A stretch of 64,000 bases of DNA from CALECP01 sp964389925. Its GTDB lineage: Bacteria > Chloroflexota > Anaerolineae > Promineifilales > Promineifilaceae. Positions 52,554 to 61,281 of the stretch are shown piece after piece (positions within the stretch are counted from its first letter, which is position 1; the number at the start of each line of letters is the position of its first letter). The stretch covers positions 39,596-103,595 of the forward strand of contig CAYMGE010000008.1 of NCBI GenBank assembly GCA_964389925.1, in the 5' to 3' direction. The translations under genes were made by a program, and so were the position numbers. The notes under the pieces are model-generated. The model was not told the origin of the DNA. It worked only from the letters and a program-made list of their open reading frames with translations, and did no database searches.

Positions 52554-53624
52554 ATGTTTGGAAGAAATAAGCGAACTGATGTAACAGAAGAGGCCGTTAT
52601 GGCGGCGATGTCTACGGTGATTGAGCCAGAGCTACACCGCGATTTGGTTTCGCTAAACATGGTGCGCGATCTTGAGATCAAGGGCAATGACGTGAGCTTC
52701 ACCATCATGCTGACAACACCAGCCTGCCCCTTGAAAGATGTCATGGAGCAGGCATCAAACGTGGCCTTGCGCCGCGACGTGCCGAGCATTGGCGGCATCA
52801 CAATTAATTGGGATGCACAGGTGCGGAAAAATAAGCGCATCGAGCAGTTGGGGCATAATTTTAAGAACACGATTGCCATTGCGAGCGGAAAAGGCGGGGT
52901 CGGTAAGTCAACGGTCTCCGTCAATTTGGCGATTGCACTAGCAAATTCTGGCGCGACAGTTGGGCTAATGGATGGGGATATATTGGGGCCGAACGTGCCG
53001 ATGATGATGGGGGTGGATCGGTTGCCGCCGACGAGCAATCGCAAGATCAATCCGGCCGAAAATTACGGCGTGAAGTTTGTCTCGACCGCATTCTTGCTTA
53101 AGCCAGATCAGGCACTTGTGTGGCGTGGCCCAATGCTGAATAGCGCGATTCAGCAATTTTTGAGCGATGTCGCTTGGGGTGAACTCGACTATCTACTGAT
53201 CGATCTGCCACCGGGGACGGGGGATGCACCCCTGTCACTAGCTCAAGCATTGCCGTTGAGTGGTGCGGTTATCGTGACACAGCCAATGGCAGTCGCGGCC
53301 GGCGACGCGCTACGAAGTGTCAAGATGTTTGAGCAGCTCAACGTCCCAATTTTGGGGGTTGTTGAGAATATGAGCGGCGAATTCTTTGGCAGCGGGGCTG
53401 GCGAAAAGTTAGCGGAGAGTCAAGGGGTAGATTATCTTGGAACTGTCCCACTTGATGCACGAGTGCGGATTGGCGGGGATACTGGCAAACCAATTGTTGC
53501 CGCAACACCGACCTCACCCGCAGGTCAGGCGTTCATCGAGATTTCACAGAAGGTTGCCGCAAAGGTGAGTGTCTTGGCCTTCCAAAATCAAGCAAACTTT
53601 ATCCCAATTGAGATGATTGGATAA
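52554..53624 (+). CDS. mrp: Mrp/ApbC-type P-loop protein with N-terminal MIP18 domain
   Basis: A 356-residue Fe-S-cluster carrier-type ATPase. Residues 10-95 are the MIP18/DUF59 domain with its Cys in TTPACPLKD. The deviant Walker A is ASGKGGVGKST, followed by MDGDILGPNVPMMMG and LIDLPPGTGDAPLSLAQ. The usual CxxC after ENMS, which bridges the dimer and binds the cluster, is absent here: the sequence is ENMSGEFFGSGAGEKLAES. It might therefore carry a cluster differently or have another role. A good terminator follows. Confidence 0.9.
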   Translation: MFGRNKRTDVTEEAVMAAMSTVIEPELHRDLVSLNMVRDLEIKGNDVSFTIMLTTPACPLKDVMEQASNVALRRDVPSIGGITINWDAQVRKNKRIEQLGHNFKNTIAIASGKGGVGKSTVSVNLAIALANSGATVGLMDGDILGPNVPMMMGVDRLPPTSNRKINPAENYGVKFVSTAFLLKPDQALVWRGPMLNSAIQQFLSDVAWGELDYLLIDLPPGTGDAPLSLAQALPLSGAVIVTQPMAVAAGDALRSVKMFEQLNVPILGVVENMSGEFFGSGAGEKLAESQGVDYLGTVPLDARVRIGGDTGKPIVAATPTSPAGQAFIEISQKVAAKVSVLAFQNQANFIPIEMIG

Positions 53625-53648
53625 GCATCGATCAAAACGGACACGTGG

Positions 53649-53680
53649 GGCGGTTTATCGAAGGATAAATCGCCTTTTTT
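53649..53680 (+). terminator. Rho-independent terminator of mrp
   Basis: GGCGGTTTATC (53649-53659) pairs with GATAAATCGCC (53664-53674), one G-T wobble, loop GAAG, then six T. Confidence 0.88.
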
Positions 53681-53700
53681 GATCGAAGATGAGCGGTGGG

Positions 53701-53728
53701 TTGAATGTGTGAGGTGGTCGAGTACAAT
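53701..53728 (+). promoter_or_regulatory. Promoter of ricT operon
   Basis: TTGAAT (53701-53706), 16-nt spacer, TACAAT (53723-53728), 34 nt before the ricT start. Confidence 0.55.
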
Positions 53729-53761
53729 TCGAGAGATATGACGGTTAAGGATGTGAACTAG

Positions 53762-54697
53762 ATGACTTTATTGACGACCTCTTCGCTGCCGGTGGAGCCT
53801 GTTTCGGCCGAAAAACCCCCCTTCATCGGCGTGCGTTTCCAAAAGCTAGGCAGAATCTACCATTTTCGCACGGGAAAACATGATGTTGAGTTGAATGATC
53901 CTGTGATTGTCGAGACGCGACGAGGGCGGCAATTGGGGACAGTCGCAACATTTCTTCAGCCGGAGCAGGTGATTCGGCGCAAGAATGTGCGGCAGATTGA
54001 ACGCCCCGCCACCCCCCGTGAACTCGTCCTCCAACAAATCTGGGATGCCAAAAATTTAGACGCGCTCATCACCTGTCGTGAGCTTGCCCATCGCCTAAAT
54101 GTAAAAGAGGTGAAGTTCATCAAATCGCAATATAGTTTTGATGGCTCTTGGCTGACAATCTCCTATGCGACTGAACAGCGCAAGATGAATCTAAGCGAGT
54201 TGCGTCGGCAACTCTCTCGCAAGCTGCGATCACGAGTTGAGCTAAAGTTAATCGGCCCACGTGACGTGGCAAAAATTTTGGGCGGCTATGGTGCGTGTGG
54301 GGGTCCACGTTGCTGTTCGACTTTTTTGACGGAGTTTAGTCCAGTTTCGATCAAAATGGCGAAGGAGCAGGGGATTTCACTCAGCCCGAACGAGATCACG
54401 GGGATGTGCGGCCGATTGCGCTGTTGCCTTGTGTATGAGTATGAGCAGTATGTCGAAGCAAAAAAGAAGCTGCCGCGCCTAAAAAAACGAATTGGTACAC
54501 CTTATGGAGAGGGGCGGGTCGTGGACGTGCGTATATTACGTGATTCCGTTTTGGTGCAGTTGAACAACGGTGACTATCAGGAAGTATTCCGCCATGAGTT
54601 GGAACCACTGGAAGAGCTAAAGGCATTAAAGGAAAAGGCGGCACAAGGCTGTACGAAACACGAGGGCGGTGGATGTGATTGCGGTGCCAAAAAATAG
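53762..54697 (+). CDS. ricT: PSP1-domain protein RicT
   Basis: A 311-residue RicT/YaaT homologue. The PSP1 domain covers about residues 20-290. Its Cys clusters are intact: YGACGGPRCCSTF and MCGRLRCCLVYE. In B. subtilis, RicT with RicA and RicF binds 4Fe-4S clusters and helps RNase Y process mRNA. Here it starts a probable operon with an HD protein and moeA. A Cys/His-rich tail (GCTKHEGGGCDCGAKK) is a further possible metal site. Confidence 0.9.
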   Translation: MTLLTTSSLPVEPVSAEKPPFIGVRFQKLGRIYHFRTGKHDVELNDPVIVETRRGRQLGTVATFLQPEQVIRRKNVRQIERPATPRELVLQQIWDAKNLDALITCRELAHRLNVKEVKFIKSQYSFDGSWLTISYATEQRKMNLSELRRQLSRKLRSRVELKLIGPRDVAKILGGYGACGGPRCCSTFLTEFSPVSIKMAKEQGISLSPNEITGMCGRLRCCLVYEYEQYVEAKKKLPRLKKRIGTPYGEGRVVDVRILRDSVLVQLNNGDYQEVFRHELEPLEELKALKEKAAQGCTKHEGGGCDCGAKK

Positions 54698-54742
54698 GAG
54701 CAGTTCGCGGACTGTTCAGAAATAATCAAGAAGGAAAAAGAC

Positions 54743-55336
54743 GTGACATTACGTGATAAGGCATGGGAAACCGTGCAAGAATTTGTTCAGGATGAAGGGC
54801 TACGCCGCCACATGTTGTCTGTTGGCGTGGCGATGCGTTGGTATGCGGAAAAGCTAGGATACGACACAGATGTTTGGGAAGCGGTTGGCATCGTGCATGA
54901 TTTTGATTGGGAAATTCATCCTGATTTAGACCGTCATCCGGGCGATGGTGCGATTATTTTGCGCGAACGTGGCTGGGATGAGGAGATAATCCGCACCGTT
55001 TTGTCTCATTATGAAGAGGGAACGGGCGTGCCACGTGAGAAGCCGATAGACTTCGCACTGTTGGCATGTGATGAGATTACGGGACTGTTGGTGGCGGGGT
55101 CGCTGGTTCGGCCGAGTAAAGACATCCGCGACATGAAAGTTAAATCGGTCAAGAAAAAGTGGAAACAAAAAAGCTTTGCGGCTGGCGTAGACCGTCCACA
55201 CGTTGTTGAGGTGACAGAAGATTTCAGCCGTGAATGTTTTGATGGCAATCTTGAACTGTGGCAGCACATTGCCAATGTGCTGGAAGCGATGCAGAGAGAT
55301 GCTGAACTGCTTGGTTTAGACGGTCGGTTGGCCTAA
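54743..55336 (+). CDS. HD-domain protein
   Basis: A 197-residue HD-superfamily protein starting at GTG 54743 with AAGGAAAAAG upstream. The metal site is seen as RRHMLSVGVAM, GIVHDFDWE and VLSHYEEGTG. Proteins of this size and pattern are annotated as HDIG-domain hydrolases with unknown substrate, often a nucleotide phosphate. The basic MKVKSVKKKWKQKSFAAGV segment may contact RNA or a nucleotide. It lies 45 nt behind ricT and 30 nt before moeA, suggesting one transcript. Confidence 0.8.
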   Translation: MTLRDKAWETVQEFVQDEGLRRHMLSVGVAMRWYAEKLGYDTDVWEAVGIVHDFDWEIHPDLDRHPGDGAIILRERGWDEEIIRTVLSHYEEGTGVPREKPIDFALLACDEITGLLVAGSLVRPSKDIRDMKVKSVKKKWKQKSFAAGVDRPHVVEVTEDFSRECFDGNLELWQHIANVLEAMQRDAELLGLDGRLA

Positions 55337-55366
55337 CTAGCGTATTGCCAACTGTCGAGAAACAGA

Positions 55367-56605
55367 ATGAACAAACAAGATTTGTCGGTGGCGGAGGCTC
55401 TGGAACGAGTGCTTGCCACCGTTTCAGTTTTAGGGAATGAGACGGTTGAGCTGCTTGATTCGCTGGGGCGCGTGTTGGCAGAGGATGTCGTGGCACGAGA
55501 TAGCTTACCACCGTTTGATAATTCATCGATGGATGGATTTGCGGTGGTTTCGGCCGATCTTCAAAACACAACCGAAGACTCTCCTGCAACTCTGCGTGTT
55601 GTGGGTGATGTCGCCGCAGGAACGTGGCCTGACTTTCACCTCTCACAAGGGCAGGCTGCACGCATCATGACAGGTGCGCCCATTCCAGCCGGTGCAGATG
55701 CCGTTGTGCCAGTTGAGGGGACGGACGAGAATTGGCGCGAAGAGGCGCGGCCGTTGCCAGAGCAGGTGAAGGTGTTTAGGAGGGTTGAGCGTGGGGGCTA
55801 CATTCGGCCGCAAGGCGACGACATCCAAGCTGGTAGAACAATTCTGCGTGTGGGGCATCGTATTCGGCCGCAAGAGATCAGTGTTCTCGCCTCACTCGGT
55901 GTTCCACAACTCAGCGTTGTGCGCCGCGCACGAGTCGGCATTCTAGCGACGGGGGATGAACTCGTTCCCGTCAAAGAAGCACTCTCGCCCGGCAAAATCC
56001 GCAATAGCAATAGCTATGCCCAATCAGCGCAGGTCGCCGCACTCGGCGCGATTCCTATTCCGCTTGGTGTAGCACGTGACACGGAAAAAGATGTCCGCAT
56101 AAAACTGCAAACAGGCTTGGATTTAGATGTTGATATGTTTATCAGCTCGGCCGGCGTATCTGTTGGAGCTTACGATGTGGTGAAAACGGTTTTATCAGAG
56201 GGAGGAGATGTCAATTTCTGGCGTGTCCGAATGCGACCGGGCAAACCACTTGCTTTTGGCAAATATGCTGGCGTGCCGTACATTGGCCTGCCCGGCAACC
56301 CAGTGTCTTCGATGGTCTCATTTGAACGCTTTGCCAAGCCTGCCATTCGCAAAATGATGGGCGAGACAGACTTAACACCACACATCGTTCAAGCCATCGT
56401 GCAAGATAGCTTTGGTTCCGATGGACGTGAAAGTTACATTCGTGTCATCCTAGAACAACACGCAGACGGAACCCATGCGACGACAACAGGTAATCAAGGA
56501 TCACACGTCATCACCTCATTGGTTAAGGCAAACGGGTTGCTGATTGTGCCGGAAGGTGTAAGGGAGGTACAGTGCGGGGAACGATTGACTGCTATTTTAT
56601 TGTAG
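55367..56605 (+). CDS. moeA: Molybdopterin molybdotransferase
   Basis: A 412-residue MoeA that inserts molybdate into adenylylated molybdopterin. Conserved marks: LPPFDNSSMDGFAV (residues 46-59), GAPIPAGADAVVPVE, GDELVPVKEALSPGKIRNSNSY, SSAGVSVGAYDVVK, and LPGNPVSSMVSFERF. The length and order of the domains are normal. No other molybdenum-cofactor gene or molybdoenzyme is in the window. A bidirectional hairpin follows the stop. Confidence 0.95.
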   Translation: MNKQDLSVAEALERVLATVSVLGNETVELLDSLGRVLAEDVVARDSLPPFDNSSMDGFAVVSADLQNTTEDSPATLRVVGDVAAGTWPDFHLSQGQAARIMTGAPIPAGADAVVPVEGTDENWREEARPLPEQVKVFRRVERGGYIRPQGDDIQAGRTILRVGHRIRPQEISVLASLGVPQLSVVRRARVGILATGDELVPVKEALSPGKIRNSNSYAQSAQVAALGAIPIPLGVARDTEKDVRIKLQTGLDLDVDMFISSAGVSVGAYDVVKTVLSEGGDVNFWRVRMRPGKPLAFGKYAGVPYIGLPGNPVSSMVSFERFAKPAIRKMMGETDLTPHIVQAIVQDSFGSDGRESYIRVILEQHADGTHATTTGNQGSHVITSLVKANGLLIVPEGVREVQCGERLTAILL

Positions 56606-56610
56606 AGAGA

Positions 56611-56630
56611 GGGGTGGAGTCATCCACCCC
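56611..56630. terminator. Bidirectional hairpin between moeA and S1 gene
   Basis: Perfect 8-bp stem GGGGTGGA/TCCACCCC with loop GTCA, placed between two convergent stop codons. No long T-run on either side. Confidence 0.55.
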
Positions 56631-56650
56631 AAATGGCTGACAGATTTTGC

Positions 56651-57394
56651 TTAACGCCGATAATCCAGCGTGCGCTCTAAAATCTCATCATGATAATCGT
56701 TGCGCCGCCGTCCACCACGACGTTTTTTCTGTCCCTTTTTTCTGCTTGATGATTTATTGCTGCCACCAGAAGCGCGACGAAATGCTGCTTCCATTGCTGT
56801 GGGCATCTCTTCAGGCTCTTCTTCAAGCTCAAAAACCTCTTCAATAAAGTCCTCAACCTCTTTTTCTGGCTCGGCCAACAAGGCTTTCATGCTGAGGTTG
56901 ATACGCCGTTTGCGCTTGCTGTAGCTCAAGACCTTGACCTCAACCTCATCCCCAACCGAAATGGCCTGTGAAGGGTGGCGGATATAGTCGTGACTGATTT
57001 CACTCACGTGAACAAGCCCTTCTTTTTCCGCGCCAATATCGACAAACGCGCCGAAATTTTCGAGTCGCTTGATCGTTCCCATGTAAACGTTGCCATCAGC
57101 TAGGTCGCCCCATTCAACTGCCAAAGGTTGTATCATTGTGACGATGAGTTGATTGCGTTCCACAATAACTTTGTCAACCCAAACGTCAACTGTTTCCCCT
57201 TCCTTCAAAATATCTTGGATGCGTGATCCGCCGGGAACTTGTGATACGTGTAAAATCGCGTCTGTTTCCAAGCCAACGTCCACAAAAGCTCCGTAGAGTT
57301 CGGTGCGTTGTACTGTCCCTTGCAACCTGTCTTTGCGTTTCAAATCGCTCAAGCCTTTAGGTTGCATAGGTGCGTCCATAACAGTGTCAGCCAT
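56651..57394 (-). CDS. Tandem S1-domain RNA-binding protein
   Basis: A 247-residue protein. Two S1 domains are visible: residues about 20-85 (GTVQRTELYGAFVDVGLETD) and about 100-170 (GTIKRLENFGAFVDIGAEKE, then GLVHVSEISHDY). The C-terminal tail is acidic, then very basic (SSRKKGQKKRRGGRRRNDY), typical of RNA- or ribosome-binding. ATG 57394 is chosen because GAGGAGAG lies just upstream; a longer in-frame start at 57544 lacks this and would add residues with no S1 similarity. It probably binds ribosomal or mRNA targets. Confidence 0.85.
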   Translation of the reverse strand: MADTVMDAPMQPKGLSDLKRKDRLQGTVQRTELYGAFVDVGLETDAILHVSQVPGGSRIQDILKEGETVDVWVDKVIVERNQLIVTMIQPLAVEWGDLADGNVYMGTIKRLENFGAFVDIGAEKEGLVHVSEISHDYIRHPSQAISVGDEVEVKVLSYSKRKRRINLSMKALLAEPEKEVEDFIEEVFELEEEPEEMPTAMEAAFRRASGGSNKSSSRKKGQKKRRGGRRRNDYHDEILERTLDYRR

Positions 57395-57490
57395 CAGTAA
57401 TCTCTCCTCTTTGCACCAATTGGGTGCTAAAAATTTTTCAATTGCTCTATAACCAATTTTTGGGATATTAGAACGTGCGTCAAGCCTAAA

Positions 57491-57519
57491 ATTATAACAG
57501 TTGCGTGAAAATTCGTAAA
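57491..57519 (-). promoter_or_regulatory. Promoter of S1-domain gene
   Basis: Minus-strand TTTACG (57519-57514), 17-nt spacer, TATAAT (57496-57491). The leader would be about 90 nt. Confidence 0.6.
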
Positions 57520-57683
57520 GCAGATCGATAGACCAACTTGGCAATTAAGAGAAAATCTACCATTTCTTGAGGCAAAGCTCTGAAGTAGCAACGAGGTTCT
57601 TCCAAAGAACATTTGTCTTGTGATGCAGAATGAGTGAATCGGCCGCATCAACCTGCTAAAATAGCGTTGTCGAGAAACATAGC

Positions 57684-57712
57684 TTGCCATCACATTCTGT
57701 GACTGCTACACT
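57684..57712 (+). promoter_or_regulatory. Promoter of GNAT-like gene (leaderless)
   Basis: TTGCCA (57684-57689), 17-nt spacer, extended -10 TGCTACACT ending at 57712. The ATG at 57721 falls at about the expected transcription start. Confidence 0.65.
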
Positions 57713-57720
57713 GTACTTAG

Positions 57721-58665
57721 ATGATACGACCTTTTGGCTTACGCGATGTTGGTCTGCTCTATCAGTTGAATGACAACTGCGTGCCACTCAACGCATCTTT
57801 GATCCTAACCTTTCCATCGCTCCCACTACGCGGTGCGCTACTCAATTTTGCCCTTAATCGAAATTATCCAACCTACATTTGGCGATCTAAAGATCGGCGT
57901 TTGCAAGCGTTTGCACAGCTACGTTTGAATGAGGATAAATCGCAAGCACATGTGCTGTGGGTTGGGTGGCAGGCAAACGGGTTGGTTGAGCGCGTGACGC
58001 AAATTTGGCGCGGACTGTTTGAGGAACTAGGTGTTTACCTAGGGGCGCGAGGTGTCCAGAACTTTATCGTTGAGGCACGCGAGGATAGTGAGGAAGCGCG
58101 GATTTTGCGTGAATTGGGGTTTGCAAACTATACGCGCCAAGATGTCTGGCGACTTGATCGGCCGAAAGTCACCCCCAAAACAACCGTCATGCGCCAGCGC
58201 ACGACAAAAGACGATTGGTACATCGAACTACTGTACGCACATATCGTTCCAAATATGATGCGCCTGCTCGAACCTCATCCACCGATGGGGGAAGACAGTT
58301 GGGTCTTATTTGCCAGCGATACGGAGTTAGCGGCTTATGCTCATATTACACAAGGCAGCGCAGCGAATTGGTTGCGGTTATTTGTAAAGATGGATGATTC
58401 GGCCGATGCCGATAAAATCGTCCATGACGCGGTGGTGTTTAAGCCACCATCGGCTGAAAAACCACTTTACGCTTGCGTGCGCCAATATCAAGATTGGCTG
58501 CAATCTGCATTGCGCCATAATAACTTCACCCATTTCGATAGCCAAGTTGTCATGGTGCGCCACACAACGCAAGCTATCAAAAAACCAATTTCCAGCCTTG
58601 AACAAGTGCTGGCAAAAAATGGGGCGGCGGCGAAAACGTCCCCCATTATTCAGAAGAGTGAATAG
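57721..58665 (+). CDS. GNAT-like acetyltransferase-fold protein, two-lobed
   Basis: A 314-residue protein that looks like two tandem GNAT-type folds. The first (residues 1-145) begins MIRPFGLRDVGLLYQLND and shows a hydrophobic strand-helix pattern with EAREDSEEARILRELGFANY, typical of the GNAT C-terminal region. The second (about 155-285) is more divergent. Neither has a clear acetyl-CoA P-loop (Q/RxxGxG/A), so activity is doubtful. It is leaderless by promoter position and stands alone. Substrate unknown. Confidence 0.6.
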   Translation: MIRPFGLRDVGLLYQLNDNCVPLNASLILTFPSLPLRGALLNFALNRNYPTYIWRSKDRRLQAFAQLRLNEDKSQAHVLWVGWQANGLVERVTQIWRGLFEELGVYLGARGVQNFIVEAREDSEEARILRELGFANYTRQDVWRLDRPKVTPKTTVMRQRTTKDDWYIELLYAHIVPNMMRLLEPHPPMGEDSWVLFASDTELAAYAHITQGSAANWLRLFVKMDDSADADKIVHDAVVFKPPSAEKPLYACVRQYQDWLQSALRHNNFTHFDSQVVMVRHTTQAIKKPISSLEQVLAKNGAAAKTSPIIQKSE

Positions 58666-58790
58666 TGGACAATGAATGGTGAACAGTAAAATCGTCTACC
58701 GATTGCTGTTATCTGTCCTACAATCAACTCAACAGTGCGTGCTACTCCAAGAATGCCCTCCGCATTCGCACGTGCCACACACAAAAATAA

Positions 58791-60467
58791 ATGCAAGAAA
58801 TAACAACTGGACATATTCACGAAGAACAGGCGCATGAGGATTTGCAGCTTTTCCTCAACGTGTTGCCAGAAACAATTCGTCGCGCCATTTCTGCAACAGG
58901 GCGCGAGAACGAGCTACTCGAATTGGTGATGGATTTAGGCCGTCGGCCGATGGCGAGATTCTTTGAAGGGGAAGAGGTCTTGCGCGAGGCGGGGGTTCTA
59001 GCGCAGGAAATCGACGGAGTGGTGAGCGCAATTAGTGATTTTGACGACGACAACCGTGCTGGCATCGCACGCACGTTGCATCGAATTGCAGGCATTCGCA
59101 ATCGCAGAGGCCAAATTATCGGTCTTACTTGTCGCATCGGCCGAGCTATCTACGGAACCATTGACATTATCGCTGACATCGTTGAAGAAGGGCAAAGTAT
59201 CCTCTTGCTTGGCGCACCCGGTGTTGGCAAGACAACAATGTTGCGTGAAATTTCGCGTATCGTCTCAGAAGAAAAGCGTGTCGTCATTGTGGATACCTCA
59301 AATGAAATCGGCGGTGACGGCGACATCCCACACCCAGCCGTCGGCCGCGCTCGTCGGATGCAGGTTCCGCGTCCGTCACATCAGCACGAGACGATGATCG
59401 AGGCGGTTGAAAACCACAATCCACAGGTAATCGTGATCGATGAGATCGGCCGAGAACAGGAAGCTCAAGCCGCTCGCACGATCAACGAGCGCGGTGTGCA
59501 GCTAATCGGTACGGCACATGGTCGCACGGTCGAAAACCTGTTGCTTAATCCGACCCTCTCCGACCTGATCGGCGGTATCGAAAGCGTTACACTTTCAGAT
59601 GAGGAAGCACGCCGACGTGGAACGCAGAAGACAGTCTTGGAGCGACGCGCCCCACCGACGTTTGACGTTCTGATCGAAATTCAGGAGCGTCAAAAGGTGT
59701 TGGTTCATCGAGATGTCGCTGCATCAGTTGATGCAATGCTGCGCGGTCGCCCTGCGCCCGTCGAGGTGCGTTATCGCAACGAAGAGGGCGAGATTGAAAT
59801 TGTTGGGCATGAGGTTATCACCAATGAGCCAAGCGTGACGGGACGGCGGCGTGATCTGCCCAACCCGATCAGTCAGTCGAGCAATGGGCGCGTGCAGAAG
59901 CGCAATAATGGCAAAAAGCCAGCGGCCGAACCAGTCGAAGCACCGCCCATTGACCTACCTGAGCTGGCATCCCCCACGCGCAAGCTAAAGGTTTATTCGT
60001 ATGGGGTGGCACGCAATCGATTGCAGCAGGCGGCCGAGCGTCTCGGCGTGCGAGTTGAGCCTGTCGATGGCATTGACGATGCAGACGTGATGGTGACACT
60101 CAAAAGTTACTATCGCAAACACCGCAAGCTGATTGGCGAGGCAGAGCAGCAGCGCAAGCCCGTCTATGTGCTGCGTGCCAACACGATCAACCAGATGGAG
60201 AGCTTCTTGGCTGAAGCACTCAACATGGAATCTGTGCCGTCTGATCCGTTTGAAGCGGCGATCTCAGATGCAAACAAGGGGATTGCAAAGGTAAGAGCGG
60301 GAGAACAGAGCCTCGACTTGTTGCCTGTGGGCGCGGCAATGCGGCGTTATCAACACCAGATGGCGCGTCAGGCAAACTTAGTCTCACATAGCTATGGGCG
60401 CGAGCCGAATCGACATGTGCGGATTTTCAATGTCCCGCGCAATGAGTCTATACCGGGTGATTTGTAA
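58791..60467 (+). CDS. R3H-domain AAA ATPase (SpoIIIAA/Ycf45-like)
   Basis: A 558-residue protein. The AAA ATPase core (about 130-330) has Walker A LLGAPGVGKTTMLREI, Walker B VIVIDEIGREQEA and the family stretch VDTSNEIGGDGDIPHPAVGRA, as in SpoIIIAA and chloroplast Ycf45. A linker (about 360-400) leads to a region beginning KLKVYSYGVARNRLQQAAERL, and the C-terminus has an R3H single-stranded nucleic-acid-binding motif (MRRYQHQMA, Arg-x3-His). The combination is common in Cyanobacteria and Chloroflexota. It probably acts on RNA or DNA with ATP; the process is unknown. Confidence 0.88.
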   Translation: MQEITTGHIHEEQAHEDLQLFLNVLPETIRRAISATGRENELLELVMDLGRRPMARFFEGEEVLREAGVLAQEIDGVVSAISDFDDDNRAGIARTLHRIAGIRNRRGQIIGLTCRIGRAIYGTIDIIADIVEEGQSILLLGAPGVGKTTMLREISRIVSEEKRVVIVDTSNEIGGDGDIPHPAVGRARRMQVPRPSHQHETMIEAVENHNPQVIVIDEIGREQEAQAARTINERGVQLIGTAHGRTVENLLLNPTLSDLIGGIESVTLSDEEARRRGTQKTVLERRAPPTFDVLIEIQERQKVLVHRDVAASVDAMLRGRPAPVEVRYRNEEGEIEIVGHEVITNEPSVTGRRRDLPNPISQSSNGRVQKRNNGKKPAAEPVEAPPIDLPELASPTRKLKVYSYGVARNRLQQAAERLGVRVEPVDGIDDADVMVTLKSYYRKHRKLIGEAEQQRKPVYVLRANTINQMESFLAEALNMESVPSDPFEAAISDANKGIAKVRAGEQSLDLLPVGAAMRRYQHQMARQANLVSHSYGREPNRHVRIFNVPRNESIPGDL

Positions 60468-60528
60468 GCACATCGCAAGAACTGATATGACATGGTCTAG
60501 CTCGCAGTGTGCTTAATGTTGTCCTTAT

Positions 60529-61281
60529 CTACTGTCGATGTAGTACGAGAATGAGGTGATCGCCGATGTGCGGAAAGTGGTGGGCAAAACGCGCATCGAG
60601 CTTTGCCAAGATGTCAAAACGTTTGACGACTTTTTCTAGGTAGCTGGGTGGTAGGAATGAGCCGAGTGATTCGGCGTGGGTCAGCGCGAAATGGGGCGCG
60701 AACGATTGTTTAAGCTGTGACAAAGAGGGATACCAAATAGGGATTTTGGCATTGCCGATAGTGGCGAGAGCGGGTTGCTTGTAGCGGCGAAACGCTCGGC
60801 CGAAATCTCCATGCCCCGCATACCACATCACTTCCCACAAGCAGTGTTTGCCCATCGGAACGAGAACGAGTCTCCCATTCGGCCGAACACACCCCGTCAA
60901 CATTGTAACCAATGCCCCCAACTCTTCAATCGTATTTAGCCCGCCAAAGTTGGAGAGAACACCATCAAATTGTTTGGCAAAGTGTGGAGGATGCGCGAGG
61001 TCAAACTGAACGGTGTTGATCTGATGGCCTTTCGCACGCCGGCGCGTTTGATGGAGCATCTCGGCCGAGCCATCCCCACACGTCATCCTTATTCCTCGCT
61101 CCGCCATCCAAACTGCATCTATGCCCGTCCCGCACGCCAGCTCTAACCAATGCTCGCCCGCCTTGCTATGCTGCTTCAATACATCCCAGACACGTTGGCG
61201 CAAAATTTTTCCCAACGGCGTGTTGCTAAAATCTGCATCGTAGCTGCTCGCAAACGCATCAAACGCCCTGCTATCTACCAT
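60529..61281 (-). CDS. Class I SAM-dependent methyltransferase
   Basis: A 250-residue methyltransferase. The SAM site is WLELACGTGIDAVWMAERG (about residues 44-62) followed by TCGDGSAEM, with FDGVLSNFGGLNTIE as motif IV. The second half carries hydrophobic helices. It overlaps the radical SAM gene upstream by 7 nt, so the two are translated together and may modify the same molecule. Substrate unknown. Confidence 0.83.
   Translation of the reverse strand: MVDSRAFDAFASSYDADFSNTPLGKILRQRVWDVLKQHSKAGEHWLELACGTGIDAVWMAERGIRMTCGDGSAEMLHQTRRRAKGHQINTVQFDLAHPPHFAKQFDGVLSNFGGLNTIEELGALVTMLTGCVRPNGRLVLVPMGKHCLWEVMWYAGHGDFGRAFRRYKQPALATIGNAKIPIWYPSLSQLKQSFAPHFALTHAESLGSFLPPSYLEKVVKRFDILAKLDARFAHHFPHIGDHLILVLHRQ

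Larger units (their letters stand above)
57395..57720. other. 326-nt divergent intergenic region
   Basis: No gene is seen here. It contains a minus-strand promoter for the S1 gene (57491-57519), one TCGGCCGC octamer variant and a plus-strand promoter for the next gene (57684-57712). Confidence 0.6.
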
